A stretch of 64,000 nucleotides of DNA. It comes from an uncultured Pelagibacteraceae bacterium (GTDB lineage: Bacteria > Pseudomonadota > Alphaproteobacteria > Pelagibacterales > Pelagibacteraceae). Of this stretch, positions 25,902-34,280 are shown piece by piece. The notes below the pieces were generated by a model that saw only the letters and a program-made list of their open reading frames with translations, did no database searches and was not told the origin of the DNA. Location: contig CACPLR010000003.1 in the NCBI GenBank assembly GCA_902634885.1, positions 46,343-110,342 of the forward strand, given 5' to 3'. Position 1 is the stretch's first letter. Each line of letters starts with the position of its first letter. Both the position numbers and the translations under genes were made by a program.

Positions 25902-26588
25902 ATGGAGTGGAATAATAAATATACTTACCCAAAGTCATCGAGATCAATAGAGAATGGATATAGAAAATATTTATTTGGAGATGAAAAATTACCAAGTGTA
26001 ACAACTATTTTAAGTGCTACAAAATCTGAGGAAGAAAAAGCAGCTCTTGCAAATTGGAAAGAAAGAGTAGGTCACAAGGAAGCTAATAGAATAAAAACCG
26101 AAGCTTCAACCAGAGGCACATCCATGCATTCTTACATTGAAGATTTTTTAAGAGGAAGAATTAACGAAAGTTTTTTCGAAACGAATGAACAATATAAAAA
26201 TATGGCAAAAGAAATAATTGAAAAAGGAATCAAAGGAAGATTACATGAAATTTATGGTATAGAGGAAACACTTTATTACCCTGAACAATATGCAGGGACT
26301 GCCGACCTTATTGGTTTTTATGAAGGAAAAGATGTTGTTGTAGATTTTAAACAATCAAATAAACCAAAAAAAGTTGATTATATTCAAGATTATTTTTTAC
26401 AACTTGGAGCATACACTTTAGCTCACGATGTTGTGCATCGAACAAAAATGAAAGCAGGAATAATACTTTTATGTACTAAAGATAATTTATTTCAAGAATT
26501 TAAAATTGAAGGTGCCGAATTAGAAATGTATCAAAATTTATTTATGGGAAGGGTTAAAAAATTTTATGAGATGAATAATATATCTTGA
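25902..26588 (+). CDS. PD-(D/E)XK exonuclease of phage/MGME1-like type
   Basis: A 228-aa protein. The N-terminal part carries LPSVTTILSATKSEE, LANWKERVGHKEANRI and STRGTSMHSYIEDFL, a pattern familiar from small phage exonucleases and MGME1. The nuclease core follows: E121 in the helix before AGTADLIG (D135), D148-x-K150 in VVVDFKQS, and the QLGAY motif at 167-171. All metal-binding residues appear intact. It lies between rmuC and an ExoI-like gene. In phages such proteins degrade DNA; the host role here is unknown. Composition does not differ visibly from its neighbours. Confidence 0.78.
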   Translation: MEWNNKYTYPKSSRSIENGYRKYLFGDEKLPSVTTILSATKSEEEKAALANWKERVGHKEANRIKTEASTRGTSMHSYIEDFLRGRINESFFETNEQYKNMAKEIIEKGIKGRLHEIYGIEETLYYPEQYAGTADLIGFYEGKDVVVDFKQSNKPKKVDYIQDYFLQLGAYTLAHDVVHRTKMKAGIILLCTKDNLFQEFKIEGAELEMYQNLFMGRVKKFYEMNNIS

Positions 26589-26714
26589 CTTTAACCTTCC
26601 AATTCATAAAAGAGATATTACTAACTAGAAGCTACTTGTTTAGATGCAAATGGTTTAGTTCAAATAAAAGCTTTCCAATTACCCATCAAAACTAGGCTAG
26701 TTAAAGGATTAATT
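26589..26714 (+). promoter_or_regulatory. 126-bp leader region with distant inverted repeat upstream of the ExoI-like gene
   Basis: TAACTAG (26622-26628) and CTAGTTA (26697-26703) are exact complements 68 nt apart, with AAGCT and AGCTT as an inner complement. The segment CTTCCAATT near 26595 is repeated as TTTCCAATT near 26672. No ORF is credible. It could form a structured 5' leader for the next gene. Confidence 0.3.
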
Positions 26715-28148
26715 ATGAATTTAGCAATTTGGGATATAGAATCATCAAGCGCCAGCACTGACTTTGGTAGCATAATCGAAATCGGTGGAGTGCTTGTTGA
26801 TGAAAACTTCAAAGAAAAAGATAGATTTAATCTAAGATGTCGTTTGCCAGAAGGTGAAATCTTTCAGGCTATGGCATTAATAGTAAACAAAACTTCAATT
26901 AAAAAACTTACACAAGCAAACTTAAGTCATTATCAAATGTTGGCCGAGGTAGAGAAAATTTTCAAAAGATGGAGCCCCGCAATCTTTCTTGGCTGGTCAA
27001 ATATTGGTTTTGATGATGAAATGATCAGAAAAGAATTCTTTAAAGGAATAAGATATCCTTATCTAACTAATGCTGCACCAAATAAAAGACATGACGGAAT
27101 AAATATTGCACGTGCAGCCTATGCAGTAGATCCAAATATATTAGAGGTAGAATTTAATGAAAAGAATAATGCAGTATTTAAATTAGAATCGCTTGCACGT
27201 ATGCAAGGAATAGATTCAAGCGATGCTCACTCAGCACTAGCCGATGCAGAAATGACTGCAAAAGTATTAAGCATTGTTAAAAAAAAACAAGAACATACAT
27301 GGAATGATTTTTTGAAGACAGCGAATAAATCTGATACCGAAACTATTATTAAAAAAGGTGATATTTTTACTTTAAACGAATATTATTATGGAAAGTCACG
27401 ACTTCATTTAGTAGTTCCACTGCATCCAAAATATTGCATGCATCCAATCTACCAAGGTTGGTATTATTCCGTTGATTTAAGAACAGATGTTGAGCCATTG
27501 TTAAATCTATCAATAAATGAATTAAAGGCAGAAATGAAAAAATCACCTAAGTTTTTAAGAACAATTAGATCCAATAAAGCACCAATCATTGTTGACGCAA
27601 AATATGGAATGAAAGCAGAACCCTATAATGCAATGGATGAAAGTTTAATAAAGAAAAGAGCAGAAATAGTTCAAAAAAATGAAAAATTTTCTCAGAATAT
27701 TCTTGTTGCTTTAAGAGAAGTTGCGGAGGAAAAAGAGCATTCAAAATCACAGGAAGATATTTACGCTGAAGAAAGTATATATACAAAGTTTACCTCAAAC
27801 AAAGATACTGCATTATTTCCAGCTTGGCATGCTGCATCATGGAAAGATAAATTAAAGTTATTGGACAAATTCGAAGATGATAGGTTAGTTGGTTTTGGAA
27901 AAAAAATTATTTATCAAGAGGCACCTGAAGCGTTACCACCTGAGATACTTAAATCTATGAAAAGAGATATCGCTAAAAGAATATTAAGTGAAAGAAAAGA
28001 AAAATGGTGGACTATTCCTACTCTTTATACTGAGATAGATACCTTAAGAGAAAAGTATACAAATGAAAATGATGAGGAAAAATTATATCTGCTTGATGAA
28101 TTCAATAATTACGCAATGTCAATACAAAAAAAATATGAAAATGCATGA
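26715..28148 (+). CDS. sbcB: Exodeoxyribonuclease I-like DnaQ-family exonuclease
   Basis: A 477-aa protein of ExoI length. The DEDD exonuclease core is seen as AIWDIESSS (Exo I, D6/E8), SNIGFDDEMIRKEFF (Exo II), and HSALADAEMTAKVL (Exo III with His and Asp). The SH3-like and helical C-terminal parts typical of ExoI follow (about residues 195-477), with VVPLHPKYCMHP and YQEAPEALPP. ExoI digests single-stranded DNA 3' to 5'. The gene is more typical of gammaproteobacteria, so its presence next to another exonuclease is notable. Confidence 0.82.
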   Translation: MNLAIWDIESSSASTDFGSIIEIGGVLVDENFKEKDRFNLRCRLPEGEIFQAMALIVNKTSIKKLTQANLSHYQMLAEVEKIFKRWSPAIFLGWSNIGFDDEMIRKEFFKGIRYPYLTNAAPNKRHDGINIARAAYAVDPNILEVEFNEKNNAVFKLESLARMQGIDSSDAHSALADAEMTAKVLSIVKKKQEHTWNDFLKTANKSDTETIIKKGDIFTLNEYYYGKSRLHLVVPLHPKYCMHPIYQGWYYSVDLRTDVEPLLNLSINELKAEMKKSPKFLRTIRSNKAPIIVDAKYGMKAEPYNAMDESLIKKRAEIVQKNEKFSQNILVALREVAEEKEHSKSQEDIYAEESIYTKFTSNKDTALFPAWHAASWKDKLKLLDKFEDDRLVGFGKKIIYQEAPEALPPEILKSMKRDIAKRILSERKEKWWTIPTLYTEIDTLREKYTNENDEEKLYLLDEFNNYAMSIQKKYENA

Positions 28149-28214
28149 TGTGGATAATTTGAACATATGTATATTAAGTATTGAATTAAAAAATTAAATT
28201 TATATATAAACCAC

Positions 28215-28535
28215 ATGGCAACATTAAAAATTACAGACGAAAATTTTGATACAGAAGTCTTAAAATCATCCAAACCAATTGTAGTTGATTTTTGGGCAGA
28301 GTGGTGCGGTCCTTGCAAAATGGTTGGACCGATTTTAGAGGAAATCTCAGATGAAATGGCAAACGATGTGTTTATTGCAAAACATAACATTGATGAAGAG
28401 CCTAATACGCCAACAAAATACGGTGTTAGAGGTATACCTACAATGTTACTTTTCAAAGATGGAGAGTTAAAATCGACTAAAGTTGGAGCAACACCAAAAT
28501 CAGATATTGTTTCTTGGATAAAAGAAAATATCTAA
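28215..28535 (+). CDS. trxA: Thioredoxin
   Basis: A 106-aa thioredoxin with the redox motif WCGPCK (C31 and C34), the cis-proline region [12 protein letters not shown], and the standard length. Cytoplasmic, no signal peptide. It ends convergently with folC, overlapping by 4 bp. A 66-bp gap separates it from the ExoI-like gene. Confidence 0.97.
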   Translation: MATLKITDENFDTEVLKSSKPIVVDFWAEWCGPCKMVGPILEEISDEMANDVFIAKHNIDEEPNTPTKYGVRGIPTMLLFKDGELKSTKVGATPKSDIVSWIKENI

Positions 28536-29797
28536 TTTAAATTTAAAACTTCCCCAGCTAGATAAAGAGATCCAGTGATTAGTATGAGATCATCTCTGTC
28601 AGTAGAAATTTTCTTTAAAGCATCCTCCACTGATTTTTCATAATTTAGATTAGGAAATTTATTTAATTTATTTTTCAGATCCTCACCTTTAATTGAGTTA
28701 GGTTGATTTGGGATATCTATTGTTGTTAATGAAAAAATATTCTTAAAATAGCTTATGTATTCTTCATGATCTTTATTGGCCATCATACCTAAAATTATAT
28801 GTTTTTTACATTTCAGTGTTTGTAAATAATCATTTAATACTTTTGCTCCCAAAGGATTATGAGATCCATCAACAAATAGCTGATTATTTTTACATAAATC
28901 CTTTAATTTACCTGATTTAATTTCTTGAAGTCTTGCAATACTTTTAATTTTTGTAATTCCAGATTTAATATTTTCATCAGTTATATTTAAATCTAGATTT
29001 CTAGCAGCTGCAACTGCTGTAGCTGAATTATCAATTTGAAATTGTCCCATTAAATTTGGCTGAGGTAATTTTATTCCTCCGAATTCATCTTCAAAATAAA
29101 TAAATTCGTTTTCATTAATTGAATAACTAAAATTATCATTAAATACGATCTTTTTAGATTGATTTGCGAATAAAGATTGTTTTATTAATTCTTGTGTATC
29201 ATCACTACTTTGTTTGGCGACGACAATTTTAGAATTTAATAGAGCTGATGTTTTTTCGTAAATAATTTTTTCAATGGTTTGTTCGTTTTTAGGAAGCCAA
29301 TCTAAATGATCTAAACCGATAGCAGTAACAATACTTAATATATTTTTATCAATTATATTAGTTGCATCAAATCTGTGGAATAAACCACTTTCAATAATAT
29401 TTATATTTTCACTATATTTGCTTGCATGAAAAAAATAGGCTGCAGTTAAAATTTCAAAATAAGTAATTTCCTCCCCGTTGTTCACTTCCTCAACTTTTAC
29501 TAATAAATCTGAAAGATCAGAATCTGAAATTTCCTCATCATTAAATATAAATCTTTCATTAATTCTTTGAATATGGGGGCTAGTATAAATATTACATTTA
29601 ATGTTGGCTTCTTTTAAAATTGCTCTTAGCACCTGAATTGTTGAATACTTTCCATTTGTTCCAACAACAGAAATATATTTTAAATCTTTTTGAGGATTAC
29701 CAAGTTTTTTACAAAGATTTTTAACTCTATCTAGACTTAAATCTATTTCTTTAGGATGCAGCTTTTGTAAGCGGTTCAATATTGTCTGAAGAGTCAT
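28532..29797 (-). CDS. folC: Folylpolyglutamate/dihydrofolate synthase
   Basis: A 421-aa Mur-ligase-family enzyme adding glutamate to folates. The conserved alphaproteobacterial opening [19 protein letters not shown] supports this start, although it overlaps accD by 47 bp. The P-loop reads VGTNGKYST (about residues 45-53): the usual last Gly of GTNGKGS is Tyr here. [26 protein letters not shown] and the C-lobe [14 protein letters not shown] (with the carbamylated-type region) are normal. Last gene of the trp-accD-folC unit. Confidence 0.93.
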   Translation of the reverse strand: MTLQTILNRLQKLHPKEIDLSLDRVKNLCKKLGNPQKDLKYISVVGTNGKYSTIQVLRAILKEANIKCNIYTSPHIQRINERFIFNDEEISDSDLSDLLVKVEEVNNGEEITYFEILTAAYFFHASKYSENINIIESGLFHRFDATNIIDKNILSIVTAIGLDHLDWLPKNEQTIEKIIYEKTSALLNSKIVVAKQSSDDTQELIKQSLFANQSKKIVFNDNFSYSINENEFIYFEDEFGGIKLPQPNLMGQFQIDNSATAVAAARNLDLNITDENIKSGITKIKSIARLQEIKSGKLKDLCKNNQLFVDGSHNPLGAKVLNDYLQTLKCKKHIILGMMANKDHEEYISYFKNIFSLTTIDIPNQPNSIKGEDLKNKLNKFPNLNYEKSVEDALKKISTDRDDLILITGSLYLAGEVLNLN

Positions 29798-30683
29798 TTA
29801 ATTTTTCTGAATTTAACTCAGTTTCTCTCTTAAGCAATATTGATAAAAGGGTGCTGATTTCTTTTTTTATATCTTTCCTTTGAATAACTCTGTCAACAAA
29901 TCCATGTTTTTCGACGAACTCTGACGTTTGAAAGTCTGCGCTCAATTCCTCTTTAACTGTTGCTTGAATTACTCTTTTTCCAGCAAATGCAATCAAGCAC
30001 CCAGGTTCAGCAAAATGAATATCACCCAACATTGCAAATGATGCCGTAATACCCCCTGCAGTTGGATCAGTAAAACAAACTAAGTATGGTAAATTATTTT
30101 TCTTTAATTCATTAATTGCTAAAGTTGTTCTAGTCATATTTGCAAGTGCTATAGGCGACTCGAACATTCTTTGGCCTCCCCCACATGGAAAGAAAACATA
30201 TGGAGTTTGATTGTCAATTGCATGTTGAACACCGTAAATAATAGCTTCCCCTTCCGCTGCTCCCACTGATCCACCAATAAAATCAAAATTAATTGCGCCT
30301 GCTGTGATTTCAATTCCATCAATTTTTCCTCTTGCAATCATTACAGCACAGTTTTGATTAGTTTTCTTTCTAGCGGCTTTTAACCTATCTTTATAAGATT
30401 TTGTATCGACCCAATTTAAAGGATCTTCAGCTGGTATAGGCGTTTCAAGAATTTCATAAGCATTTTTACCAAATAAGATATCAAATCTTTGTCTACAACT
30501 TATTCGGTGGTGTTTACCACAAGAACCACATACCCATAAATTATCTTCAAGTTCTTTTTTTAAAACAGGACCTTTGCAACAACTTGTCCAATCCGAATTC
30601 TCAATATCTTCTTTTGAAGGTCTTTTCTTTAAAACCTTTTTTATTTTTTCACCAAATTTAATTGCTTTTGTTAACCAGTTCAT
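29751..30683 (-). CDS. accD: Acetyl-CoA carboxylase carboxyltransferase beta subunit
   Basis: A 310-aa AccD. The N-terminal zinc ribbon is visible as CCKGPV (about residues 35-40) and VCGSCGKHHR (about 51-60), followed by the crotonase-fold core with GGSVGAAEGEAI and TDPTAGGITASFAMLGDI. Works with AccA, encoded 22 kb away at 52438-53544. It starts within 4 bp of the trpA stop and overlaps folC by 47 bp. Confidence 0.96.
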   Translation of the reverse strand: MNWLTKAIKFGEKIKKVLKKRPSKEDIENSDWTSCCKGPVLKKELEDNLWVCGSCGKHHRISCRQRFDILFGKNAYEILETPIPAEDPLNWVDTKSYKDRLKAARKKTNQNCAVMIARGKIDGIEITAGAINFDFIGGSVGAAEGEAIIYGVQHAIDNQTPYVFFPCGGGQRMFESPIALANMTRTTLAINELKKNNLPYLVCFTDPTAGGITASFAMLGDIHFAEPGCLIAFAGKRVIQATVKEELSADFQTSEFVEKHGFVDRVIQRKDIKKEISTLLSILLKRETELNSEKLNDSSDNIEPLTKAAS

Positions 30684-31480
30684 AAAATTTTATTTCTTAA
30701 TTTAGCAACCACTTTACTTACATTTGTGACAGGATTTTGTCTATTGTTTAAACTCCTCGTAATTTCTTTACAAATAGCACTTCCAACCACCAATCCATCA
30801 GCAGATCTTAACTTTGCAATAGTTTTTTCAGTTATTCCAAATCCAATTACACAATTCTTTTTTGGATCAATTTTTTTTATTTTATTATAATTTTTTAAAA
30901 TTTGTTTTGGAGATACTTTCAGCTTCCCTCCTGTAGTTGATAACATACTTATATAGTAAATCATACCATGTGAGTCTTTTATAATATTTTTTAGCCTTTC
31001 TTTAGAGGTAGTAGGAGATAGTAATTGAACAAAGCTAATTGCTTTAGTTTCACACTTTTTTGCAAATCCTTTATTTTCTGGCCAAGGTAAATCAACAACA
31101 ATTAATCCATTTACTCCAGAACTTTTACATTTTTTAATAAAATTATTTTCTCCATATTGATAAATCATATTGTAATAACCCATCAATATTACAGGTTTTG
31201 AATTTTTTGATTTTTTAAAGTCTTTCACTATTTCAAATACATCAGAAATTTTTAATCCATTTTTCAGTGCTCTGTATGCACTTGTCTGAATTTGGCCTCC
31301 ATCAGCTATTGGTGTGTTGTGAGGAAATCCAATTTCACAAATATCAACATCCTTAGAAATTGATTTTAATATTTGTAAAGATTTCTTTTTAGTATTATCG
31401 CCTGCTACCGTATAGGTTAATAAAGCTGGTCTTTTTTCTTCTTTTGCATTATTAAAGGCCAAGTTTATTGGGTTAATCAT
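30680..31480 (-). CDS. trpA: Tryptophan synthase alpha subunit (divergent motifs)
   Basis: A 266-aa TIM barrel cleaving indole-glycerol phosphate. Both catalytic acids are kept: E49 and D60 in CEIGFPHNTPIADGGQIQ. The neighbouring family signature PFSDPxADGPxIQ, however, reads PHNTPIADGGQIQ, and the usual SRxGVTG loop reads SMLSTTGGKLK. The gene sits in trpF-trpB-trpA-accD with 4-bp overlaps on both sides. Function is secure from context and residues; the changed motifs match changes in the TrpB encoded next door. Confidence 0.93.
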   Translation of the reverse strand: MINPINLAFNNAKEEKRPALLTYTVAGDNTKKKSLQILKSISKDVDICEIGFPHNTPIADGGQIQTSAYRALKNGLKISDVFEIVKDFKKSKNSKPVILMGYYNMIYQYGENNFIKKCKSSGVNGLIVVDLPWPENKGFAKKCETKAISFVQLLSPTTSKERLKNIIKDSHGMIYYISMLSTTGGKLKVSPKQILKNYNKIKKIDPKKNCVIGFGITEKTIAKLRSADGLVVGSAICKEITRSLNNRQNPVTNVSKVVAKLRNKIL

Positions 31481-32709
31481 ATTCTTTTTCCTAATCTTTT
31501 TTTCAAAATATCTCTGTCTTTTTTAGCGTCCCCACATGAGTTTACAATTATGACAGTATCTTTTTCTAAACTTGGAGCAATCCTAATTGCCTCTGCAAAT
31601 GCGTGACTGGGTTCCAAACTTGGATTAAGTTTTTCGAATTTTGTTACAAGTTTATAAGCATTCAACGCATCTTCGTCTGTTGCATATGTGTATCTTGCTC
31701 TTTTTGTATCTTTTAGAAAACAATGTATTGGACTTACCCCTGGATAATCCAATCCAGCACTTATAGACTCCGTCTCATTTATTTGTCCTTCATTATTTTG
31801 ACAAACGTATGAGGCTGCTCCATGTAGCACCCCTAATTTTGCACCTCGGCTTAATGGAGCGGCATGTAATTTTGAGTTTTTTGGACCTCCTGCTTCAACA
31901 CCTACTAATTCGATTTGTGACTTCGGAAAATCGATAAATTCGCTCCAAAATCCATAAGCTGAACTCCCACCACCAACACAATTAATCAATTTAATTTTTT
32001 TTGGGATTTTTTTAAATTGAATTTTTATTTGTTTTTTTAATTCTCTTGAAATTTGTGCTGTACTCCAGCCACAAATTTTTACAAATATATTTGGACCAAC
32101 TGTAGAACCTACACACATATGAGTAGTATCACAATTTGATACCCAGTATCTCATACATTCACTAACTGCATCCACTAAAGTTTGACTCCCGGTTATAACC
32201 GGAACAATCTCAGCACCATTTTTTTTCATTGCATCACAATTTGGCTTTTGACGTTTAATGTCTTTAGCCCCCATAAATATTTTACATTTAAGTCCAAATT
32301 TTTTTGCGGCCATGCTTAACATCTTGCCCGCGTATCCAGCTCCAGTATCACCAACAATGTATTTTTTTCCCATACTTTTACAAAGCAAAGCATGAACAGT
32401 AGCATTATATATTTTGTGAGCACCACCATTTGCGTCAGAAACTACTTTAGCCCAAATTTGAGCACCACCTAAATGCTTAGTAAGATTTTCTAATTTAATA
32501 AAACGAGTAGGTGCACCAATGTAATTATTGAAATAAAAGTCCCTTTTTTTTATGAAGCTTTTATTTTTTCTTAATTTAGAGAATTCTTTTGTAAGATCAT
32601 CTACAGGTTTCTTTAATGTCTCAGGGATATAACTTCCACCAAATTTACCGCCCCAGAAACCAAATTTATCATGTTGATCAATAAGCGGAATTTTTTTTTT
32701 AAGTTTCAT
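31477..32709 (-). CDS. trpB: Tryptophan synthase beta subunit (divergent active site)
   Basis: A 410-aa PLP enzyme of TrpB length joining indole to serine. The PLP lysine is K99 in GGAHKIYNA. The catalytic loop, AETGAGQHG in most TrpB, reads GDTGAGYAG (residues 120-128), so the catalytic Glu is Asp121. The phosphate loop GGGSNAIG reads GGGSSAYG (246-253), and the C-terminal SGRGDKD reads NSCGDAKKD. Start overlaps the trpF end by 11 bp. Assigned by operon position and fold; catalytic detail or side activities may differ. Confidence 0.9.
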   Translation of the reverse strand: MKLKKKIPLIDQHDKFGFWGGKFGGSYIPETLKKPVDDLTKEFSKLRKNKSFIKKRDFYFNNYIGAPTRFIKLENLTKHLGGAQIWAKVVSDANGGAHKIYNATVHALLCKSMGKKYIVGDTGAGYAGKMLSMAAKKFGLKCKIFMGAKDIKRQKPNCDAMKKNGAEIVPVITGSQTLVDAVSECMRYWVSNCDTTHMCVGSTVGPNIFVKICGWSTAQISRELKKQIKIQFKKIPKKIKLINCVGGGSSAYGFWSEFIDFPKSQIELVGVEAGGPKNSKLHAAPLSRGAKLGVLHGAASYVCQNNEGQINETESISAGLDYPGVSPIHCFLKDTKRARYTYATDEDALNAYKLVTKFEKLNPSLEPSHAFAEAIRIAPSLEKDTVIIVNSCGDAKKDRDILKKRLGKRI

Positions 32710-33322
32710 TATTTAATTTTTTAATATTATTTAAAAAAATATTTATTTTAGAAATATCTTTTTCTCCAGAGGTTTCCAAGCTTCCTGAAATATCAATAAT
32801 ATCTGTTATTTCAATATATTTATCAAGCTTATCATTATACTTAAGGTTGCCAGCTAACATTTTATTTATTGATGTGGGCACCTCGTTTAGCAGTTCATGA
32901 TTAAAGCCAACAGATTTTTCATAACCTTTACTGTCAAATAAAATTATATCTGAAATTTTCTCATATTGTTTATAAATTAAAACATCATTAATATTCCCTA
33001 TTGTAAGAGCAGTTATTATTTTTATATTAAATATTTCTTTTATTTTTTTTGTTCTATCTGGTGAAACTTTATAGAGTTGAAGGTAATCAAAATTTAACTT
33101 ACTTATTTTTTCAAGTATTTCTTCATCAGGATCGACTAACACACAAACAAAATTGGTATTTTTTTTATCAACATTTAAAATTTTTTTGAGTTGATTAAAT
33201 TCTAAATACCTTTTTGATTTTGGGTAATTAGCAATAAATCCTATAAACTTTGGGGGATAGTTATGATTAATTATGAAATCTAAAGTTCTTGGATCTTTGA
33301 CACCACAAATTTTTGCATCCAT
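32699..33322 (-). CDS. trpF: Phosphoribosylanthranilate isomerase
   Basis: A 207-aa TIM barrel. It opens with DAKICGVKDPRTLDFI, carrying the catalytic Cys, and continues with FVCVLVDPDEE (catalytic Asp), LQLYK, a phosphate-binding MLAGNLK and the late IDISGSLETSGEKDISKI. This matches TrpF; the usual SGVE and GxKD segments appear as SGSLE and GEKD. Upstream partner of trpB and trpA, one base behind pyrF. Confidence 0.93.
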   Translation of the reverse strand: MDAKICGVKDPRTLDFIINHNYPPKFIGFIANYPKSKRYLEFNQLKKILNVDKKNTNFVCVLVDPDEEILEKISKLNFDYLQLYKVSPDRTKKIKEIFNIKIITALTIGNINDVLIYKQYEKISDIILFDSKGYEKSVGFNHELLNEVPTSINKMLAGNLKYNDKLDKYIEITDIIDISGSLETSGEKDISKINIFLNNIKKLNNET

Positions 33323-33323
33323 T

Positions 33324-33995
33324 TTAATTTAAGTTTTTTATTAATGTTTGGATATTTTTTTTAATATTTCCTTTTGTAATAGGTCTTCCTATAACTATCC
33401 AATCACTCCCATTTTTAAATGCTTGTTTTGGAGTTAAAGTTCTTTTTTGATCATTTGTATTTGAACTAAATCTTATACCAGGAGTTATTATTTCTTTTTT
33501 GAATACTTTTTTAACTATTCTTACTTCTTGGGCACTACACACTATGGCATCGAGTTTAGCTTTACTTGCTAATCTTGCTTGGTAAAGAACTACTTTTTTT
33601 AGATCTTTATTAAATCCAATTTCTTTCAAAGCTTTATTATCTAATGAAGTTAAAATTGTTACACCAATTAATTTAATTTTACCTGATACTTTTTTGGCAG
33701 CTCTAAGAGCATCTAAACCAGAACTTATATGCATCGTTAAATAATCCACTTTTAAATCTTTTATTGCCTTAATTGTAGATGCGCAGGTATTTGGGATGTC
33801 ATGGAGTTTTAAGTCAGCAAAAACAGTTTTATTCTTCATCTTTGAGACAAAAGTTCTTCCATTTTTTGAATTTAAAAACTCAAGACCAAATTTGTATCCA
33901 ACTTTTAAATTAGAAATTTGAGTTTTATTAATTATTTCTCTAATTTTTTTTATATTTGTAGTATCGCAAGCAACGAATATCTTATTCTTTCTCAT
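33324..33995 (-). CDS. pyrF: Orotidine 5'-phosphate decarboxylase
   Basis: A 223-aa TIM barrel. The catalytic D-x-K-x-x-D cluster is seen as FADLKLHDIPNT (about residues 58-69), the substrate Lys sits early in KVGYKFGLEF, and TPGIRF near residue 175 and IGRPITK close the phosphate site. Makes UMP. Overlaps ihfB by 14 bp; trpF follows after one base. Confidence 0.96.
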   Translation of the reverse strand: MRKNKIFVACDTTNIKKIREIINKTQISNLKVGYKFGLEFLNSKNGRTFVSKMKNKTVFADLKLHDIPNTCASTIKAIKDLKVDYLTMHISSGLDALRAAKKVSGKIKLIGVTILTSLDNKALKEIGFNKDLKKVVLYQARLASKAKLDAIVCSAQEVRIVKKVFKKEIITPGIRFSSNTNDQKRTLTPKQAFKNGSDWIVIGRPITKGNIKKNIQTLIKNLN

Positions 33996-34272
33996 TTATT
34001 TTGTTGGCCCACTTTTTTGACATTTTAAATAAAATACTCTTTTTTTCTTTAACAAACACTTTTTCGCCAGTTTTAGGATTTCGTCTCATACCTTCTTTTT
34101 GTATTCTTGTATCTAAAGTAAAAATATCTCTTAATTCAACTCTTTCTCCCCGCCTTAAAGACTCTTGCACCTCATAAAGAATTATATCAACTAATTTAGT
34201 TAAATCTTTTCTAAGAAAATTTGGGTAGTTATCAGAGAGTTCTTTGATTAAATCTGATTTTACTAATGACAA
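33982..34272 (-). CDS. ihfB: Integration host factor beta subunit / HU-family protein
   Basis: A 96-aa DNABII protein: MSLVKSDLIKELSDNYPNFL start, VELRDIFTLDTRIQKEGMRRNPKTGEKVFVKEKK with the DNA-bending Pro in RNPKTG. The position between rpsA and pyrF is that of ihfB in proteobacteria, which supports IHF-beta over HU. Bends DNA and helps organise the nucleoid. Confidence 0.92.
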   Translation of the reverse strand: MSLVKSDLIKELSDNYPNFLRKDLTKLVDIILYEVQESLRRGERVELRDIFTLDTRIQKEGMRRNPKTGEKVFVKEKKSILFKMSKKWANKINEKE

Positions 34273-34280
34273 TTTAGTTT

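Noticed and set aside
25902..26588. Prophage remnant around the PD-(D/E)XK exonuclease gene
   Set aside because: No integrase, structural phage gene, attachment repeat or shift in base composition is seen nearby; it looks like a single resident gene.
28109..28456. 115-aa minus-strand frame across the trxA start
   Set aside because: Antisense to thioredoxin and overlapping the ExoI-like gene tail; no independent support.
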